DNA of 49,599 bases. Origin: Betaproteobacteria bacterium. Lineage in GTDB: Bacteria > Pseudomonadota > Gammaproteobacteria > Burkholderiales > SG8-39. The stretch lies in contig VBBY01000066.1 of assembly GCA_005881595.1 (NCBI GenBank), forward strand, positions 1 to 49,599, given 5' to 3'. Below, piece by piece: positions 46,983 through 49,599 of the stretch. Under the pieces are notes generated by a model, which worked only from the letters and a program-made list of their open reading frames with translations, was not told the origin of the DNA and did not search any database. Position numbers and translations under genes: made by a program. How positions within the stretch are numbered: position 1 is the first letter of the stretch; each line of letters begins with the position of its first letter.

Positions 46983-47309
46983 ATGCCGCGCAAGCACCAC
47001 CACAACGTCTACGTGATCGAGCTCGATCCCGCGATCTTCAACATCGCGCGCTTTCGCAACGCCAACCCCGACCGCGACCTCCTCAAGCCCGCGGTCTACG
47101 TCGGCATGACCGGCCTCACCCCCGAGGAGCGCTTCGCGAAGCACAAGGCCGGCATCCGCGCCAACCGCTACGTGCAGCGCTTCGGCCTGCGCCTGCTCCC
47201 CCAGCTCTACGCCTACGCCAACCCGATGCCCTACCAGGCCGCGCGCGACATGGAGGTCGAGCTCGCCATCGCCCTGCGCGAGCAGGGCTACGCCGTCTGG
47301 CAGGCCTGA
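46983..47309 (+). CDS. small GIY-YIG-like protein (hypothetical)
   Basis: A 108-residue protein. VYVIEL (9-14), VYVGMTG (38-44) with Arg50 and His54 after it, and a glutamate in ARDMEVELA resemble the order of the GIY-YIG nuclease motifs, but the similarity is weak and the spacing between the first two (about 27 residues) is longer than usual. It could be a small nuclease or an unrelated family. The ATG directly follows a palindromic repeat and has no recognisable ribosome-binding site. Another repeat follows the stop at once. Confidence 0.65.
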   Translation: MPRKHHHNVYVIELDPAIFNIARFRNANPDRDLLKPAVYVGMTGLTPEERFAKHKAGIRANRYVQRFGLRLLPQLYAYANPMPYQAARDMEVELAIALREQGYAVWQA

Positions 47310-47330
47310 AAATCGGGGTCAGACCCCAAC
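47309..47330. repeat. GGGGTCAGACCCC-type repeat between convergent genes
   Basis: AAAATCGGGGTCAGACCCCAAC, with the 13-bp core palindrome at 47315-47327. It fills the gap between the convergent GIY-YIG-like and cyclase-FHA genes, starting at the last base of the first and ending 3 bp before the stop of the second. Confidence 0.8.
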
Positions 47331-47333
47331 GCC

Positions 47334-48221
47334 TCAGTCGATGGAGTACGCGACGACTTCCGCGGTGTCGGCGCGCGGCTCGCCGAGCGCGAGCCAGCCG
47401 TGCGTGCGCAGCGGCATGTCCTCGCCCTGCAGCAGGATCTCGGCGTCGCCGTCGACGGTGACGAAAGTGCCGTTGGTGCTGTGGTCCCTGAGCACGAACC
47501 TGTCGTCGCGCCGCGCGATCGAGCAGTGCAGGCGCGAGACGTTCTGGCCGGCGATCACCAGCCCGCAGCTCGCATCGCGGCCGATGACGACCAGGTCGTT
47601 CTGGCGCCGGCGCACGAGCTGAAGGTCGCGGTAGCTGAGGCGCAGCGCGGCCGCGGCGGAGCGCGCCTCGGGGCGCGGGCCGGGGTCGTTGGTGGCCTCG
47701 CTCACCGGGCGCCACTCGATCTCGCAAAGCTCGCCCCGGTCGGCCTTGCCCTTGATCGTGATCGAGTACAGGCTGCGCGAGGTCGCGCGCAGCGCCGGCG
47801 AGAGCTGCTGCACGGTCTCGCGCGAGGTGACGATCTGCCCCTTCTGCGCCTGGTCGACGAGGCGCGCGGCGAGGTTCACCGTGTCGCCGAATACGTCGTT
47901 GTCGCGCTGGATGACGGGGCCGCAGTGAAAGCCGATGCGCACGCCGAGCTTGGTGCCGTTGACCGGCGGCAGCGTGGCCACGGCGGCGTGCATCTCGGAG
48001 GCCCCGTTCGCCGCCGCGTCCGGCGTGGGAAAGAGCACCATCACCTCGTCGCCCATGGTCTTCAGCACCCGCCCGCCGGTCGACTCGGCGGCCTGCGAGA
48101 GCCGCCCGATGCACAGCCCGATGGCGTCGAGCGCCGCGGCGTCGCCTTCGGTCTCGTAGAGGCTGGTGCTGCCGCTCACGTCGGCGAACAGCACCGTGGT
48201 CTGCCTACTTCGTTCTTCCAT
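47334..48221 (-). CDS. class III nucleotide cyclase with C-terminal FHA domain (paralogue)
   Basis: A 295-residue paralogue of the protein at 41069-41950 with the same domain order. The cyclase has Asp14 in LFADVSGST, KTMGDEVM, and DVFGDTVNLAARL, so metal, adenine and transition-state residues are conserved; the FHA domain has VIGRDASC, SRLHC and DHSTNGTFV. It is soluble. The start MEERSRQ at 48221 aligns with the other copy. Two such cyclases 6 kb apart suggest parallel cAMP (or cGMP) signals sensed through different phosphoproteins. Specificity for ATP is inferred from the Lys/Asp pair. Confidence 0.9.
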   Translation of the reverse strand: MEERSRQTTVLFADVSGSTSLYETEGDAAALDAIGLCIGRLSQAAESTGGRVLKTMGDEVMVLFPTPDAAANGASEMHAAVATLPPVNGTKLGVRIGFHCGPVIQRDNDVFGDTVNLAARLVDQAQKGQIVTSRETVQQLSPALRATSRSLYSITIKGKADRGELCEIEWRPVSEATNDPGPRPEARSAAAALRLSYRDLQLVRRRQNDLVVIGRDASCGLVIAGQNVSRLHCSIARRDDRFVLRDHSTNGTFVTVDGDAEILLQGEDMPLRTHGWLALGEPRADTAEVVAYSID

Positions 48222-48318
48222 GCCTGGACTGCCACGCTAGCGCGGAATCGGCGCGCGCGCAAATGCGGGGCCTTGGAAATGATCGCGAGCCGGGTGATCC
48301 ACATCCTGTCGCCCACAT

Positions 48319-48340
48319 AAAAAACCCCCTGGCAAGGGGG
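48319..48340 (-). terminator. rho-independent terminator (minus strand)
   Basis: On the minus strand AGGGG-rich sequence forms the stem CCCCCT/AGGGGG with a 4-nt loop, followed by six T. It would stop transcripts coming from the right. The sequence to its right is now an insertion element transcribed on the plus strand, so the gene it served is either beyond the element or was displaced. Confidence 0.7.
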
Positions 48341-48365
48341 TCGCGAGCCAGCGGTACAAACCGGG

Positions 48366-49599
48366 TACATAGGTAACACATGAATCCGGGGACATGGGTA
48401 ACAGGTAGCTTCATGAGCAGGGAGGAGCGCTCATGGGGTGGAGGGAGACCTGTGCCGTGTCGGAACGCATGAGATTGGTGCTGGAAGTGACCCGTGGCGA
48501 GCGCAGCATCGCCGAGGCCTGCCGCCTTGCCGGGATCAGTCGCAAGACCGGCTACAAATGGCTCGAGCGCTACGACGAAGGCGGAGCGCTGGACCTGCTG
48601 GATCGATCGCGCGCGCCGCATACGCACCCCAATGCGGTGGCGCTGCAGACGAAGGCGATGCTGCTTGAGGTGCGCCAGCAGCACCCGAGCTGGGGTGCGG
48701 TGAAGCTGCTGGGCTGGCTCAGTCGCCGCCATCCAACGCACCGATTCCCAGCACCGAGCACCGTTTCGGAGCTGCTCAAGCGAGCGGGCCTGGTCAAGCC
48801 TCGAAGACGTTCTGCGCGCACACCGCCCTACACCCAGCCCTTCATGCAGGCGCTCGAACCCAATGCGCTCTGGAGCGCGGACTTCAAGGGCGAGTTCAGA
48901 ACCGGCGATGGTCGCTACTGCTATCCGCTGACGCTCAGCGATGGCTTTAGCCGCTACCTGCTCGCCTGTCGGGGATTGCTGCGCCCCACCACCGAAGCGG
49001 TGTGGCCGTGGTTTGAGCGGGCGTTTCGCGAGTACGGGCTGCCGCTGGCGATCCGCACCGACAACGGTGCGCCCTTTGCCTCGCGGGGCGTGGCGGGCCT
49101 CTCGGCGCTGTCGGCCTGGTGGGTACGCCTTGGCATCAGACCCGAGCGGATCGCTCCGGGTCACCCCGAGCAGAACGGCCGGCATGAGCGCATGCACCGA
49201 ACGCTCAAGGGCGACGGGCCGCAAACGCCACGGGCGAGCCTCGCAGCTCAGCAACGCGCCTTCGAGCAGTTCCGCGTCGAGTACAACCAGGAGCGGCCCC
49301 ACGAAGCGCTGGGGCAGCGCACACCGGCGGATCTGTACCAGCCCTCGTCGCGCGAGTACCCGACGCGAGCCCCCGAGGTGCATTACCCGCGGGGCTTCAT
49401 CGTGCGGCGGGTGCGCTATGCCGGCACGATCAAATGGAAAGGCGGCTTCGTCTACGTCGGCCAGGTGCTCCGCGGCGAACCGATCGGGTTGTACCAAACT
49501 GACGATGACACTTGGAAGGCGTACTACGGGGCTTTGGAACTGGGCAGGCTCGATGCTCACGCTGCTCGCATCGAGCCTAAAACCGTAAAAAGTGTTACC
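48366..49599 (+). mobile_element. IS481-like insertion sequence (right end at or beyond window end)
   Basis: The left end is marked by two copies of ACATRGGTAACA at 48367-48378 and 48392-48403, 25 bp apart, typical of iterated transposase binding sites. The window closes with AGTGTTACC, whose reverse complement GGTAACACT matches GGTAACACA at 48372-48380, so the right inverted repeat begins right there. One DDE transposase gene fills the element. The outer boundary and target duplication cannot be fixed because the right end is cut. Confidence 0.8.
48433..49599 (+). CDS. IS481-family transposase (stop codon outside window)
   Basis: DDE transposase, 389 codons without a stop. The N-terminus is a helix-turn-helix (AEACRLAGISRKTGYKWLERY, 21 residues including the turn), then LDRSRAPHTHPNAV, and the rve catalytic domain with the first Asp in WSADFKGEF, second in RTDNGAPFAS and Glu in GHPEQNGRHERMHRTLK, followed by NQERPHEALGQRTPADLY and a C-terminal beta domain. 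All catalytic residues are present and there is no frameshift, so the element may be active. The ATG at 48433 follows GGAGG by 9 bp. Confidence 0.92.
   Translation, partial: MGWRETCAVSERMRLVLEVTRGERSIAEACRLAGISRKTGYKWLERYDEGGALDLLDRSRAPHTHPNAVALQTKAMLLEVRQQHPSWGAVKLLGWLSRRHPTHRFPAPSTVSELLKRAGLVKPRRRSARTPPYTQPFMQALEPNALWSADFKGEFRTGDGRYCYPLTLSDGFSRYLLACRGLLRPTTEAVWPWFERAFREYGLPLAIRTDNGAPFASRGVAGLSALSAWWVRLGIRPERIAPGHPEQNGRHERMHRTLKGDGPQTPRASLAAQQRAFEQFRVEYNQERPHEALGQRTPADLYQPSSREYPTRAPEVHYPRGFIVRRVRYAGTIKWKGGFVYVGQVLRGEPIGLYQTDDDTWKAYYGALELGRLDAHAARIEPKTVKSVT

Noticed and set aside
48222-48365. Possible tRNA or attachment site before the insertion element
   Set aside because: No cloverleaf could be drawn and no tRNA consensus boxes were found; only the terminator is supported.

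Overview
The window is strongly GC-rich and reads like the chromosome of a betaproteobacterium, probably an environmental Burkholderiales- or Rhodocyclales-type lineage. The gene families (MnmC, IclR/LldD, an orphan TAXI receptor, Atm1-type ABC exporter, ParE/ParC) and a PsrA-like operator fit that, but placement is an inference without database searches. Genes are packed tightly, many with 1-4 nt start/stop overlaps, and several start with GTG or TTG.

Region by region. (1) 1-6035: a minus-strand beta-oxidation operon, tetR-fadE-fadI-fadJ (fadJ cut by the window edge), with a sigma70 promoter and a palindromic operator just upstream of the regulator. (2) 6036-17961: mixed housekeeping and metabolic genes: Atm1-type exporter, PbpG, EgtD, IclR with divergent LldD, a PAS-PAS-GGDEF protein with MnmC, MmsA, a TAXI receptor and an alpha/beta-hydrolase lacking its nucleophile. 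(3) 17972-28223: a long minus-strand series: HpcH aldolase, OPT transporter, M14 peptidase, RraA-like protein, a sugar-type ABC importer and a catalytically dead HtrA-like PDZ protein. (4) 28258-33089: a HigA-type repressor with tandem operators, translationally coupled to parE, then a 76-codon gene and parC. (5) 33082-38735: AcpA-type phosphoesterase, Nudix hydrolase, membrane GGDEF protein, a LemA-DUF2207 fusion, and ArfB. (6) 38728-43068: a broken queC, an inositol-phosphatase/ADP-ribosylglycohydrolase fusion, a class III cyclase-FHA protein, and an alpha/beta-hydrolase-LuxR fusion. (7) 43175-48221: DUF1059, selenium-binding protein/methanethiol oxidase, SCO1, a HigA remnant, a secreted metallo-beta-lactamase-fold protein, a small GIY-YIG-like gene and a second cyclase-FHA gene. 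(8) 48366-49599: the left part of an IS481-like element running off the end.

Two window-wide patterns stand out. First, a family of short palindromes (GGGG-ACAGA/TCTGT-CCCC and related GGGGTCAGACCCC and GGGACAGACCACG forms) sits from 17972 to 47330, usually touching a start or stop codon; some copies look like terminators, one replaces the first half of an antitoxin gene. Second, many conserved genes carry a short AT-rich, rare-codon patch in otherwise GC-rich coding sequence.

The best candidates for undescribed biology are the phosphatase/ADP-ribosylglycohydrolase fusion overlapping a cyclase-FHA gene that is divergent from a hydrolase-LuxR gene (39318-43068), and the HigA repressor coupled to topoisomerase IV (28258-30515).
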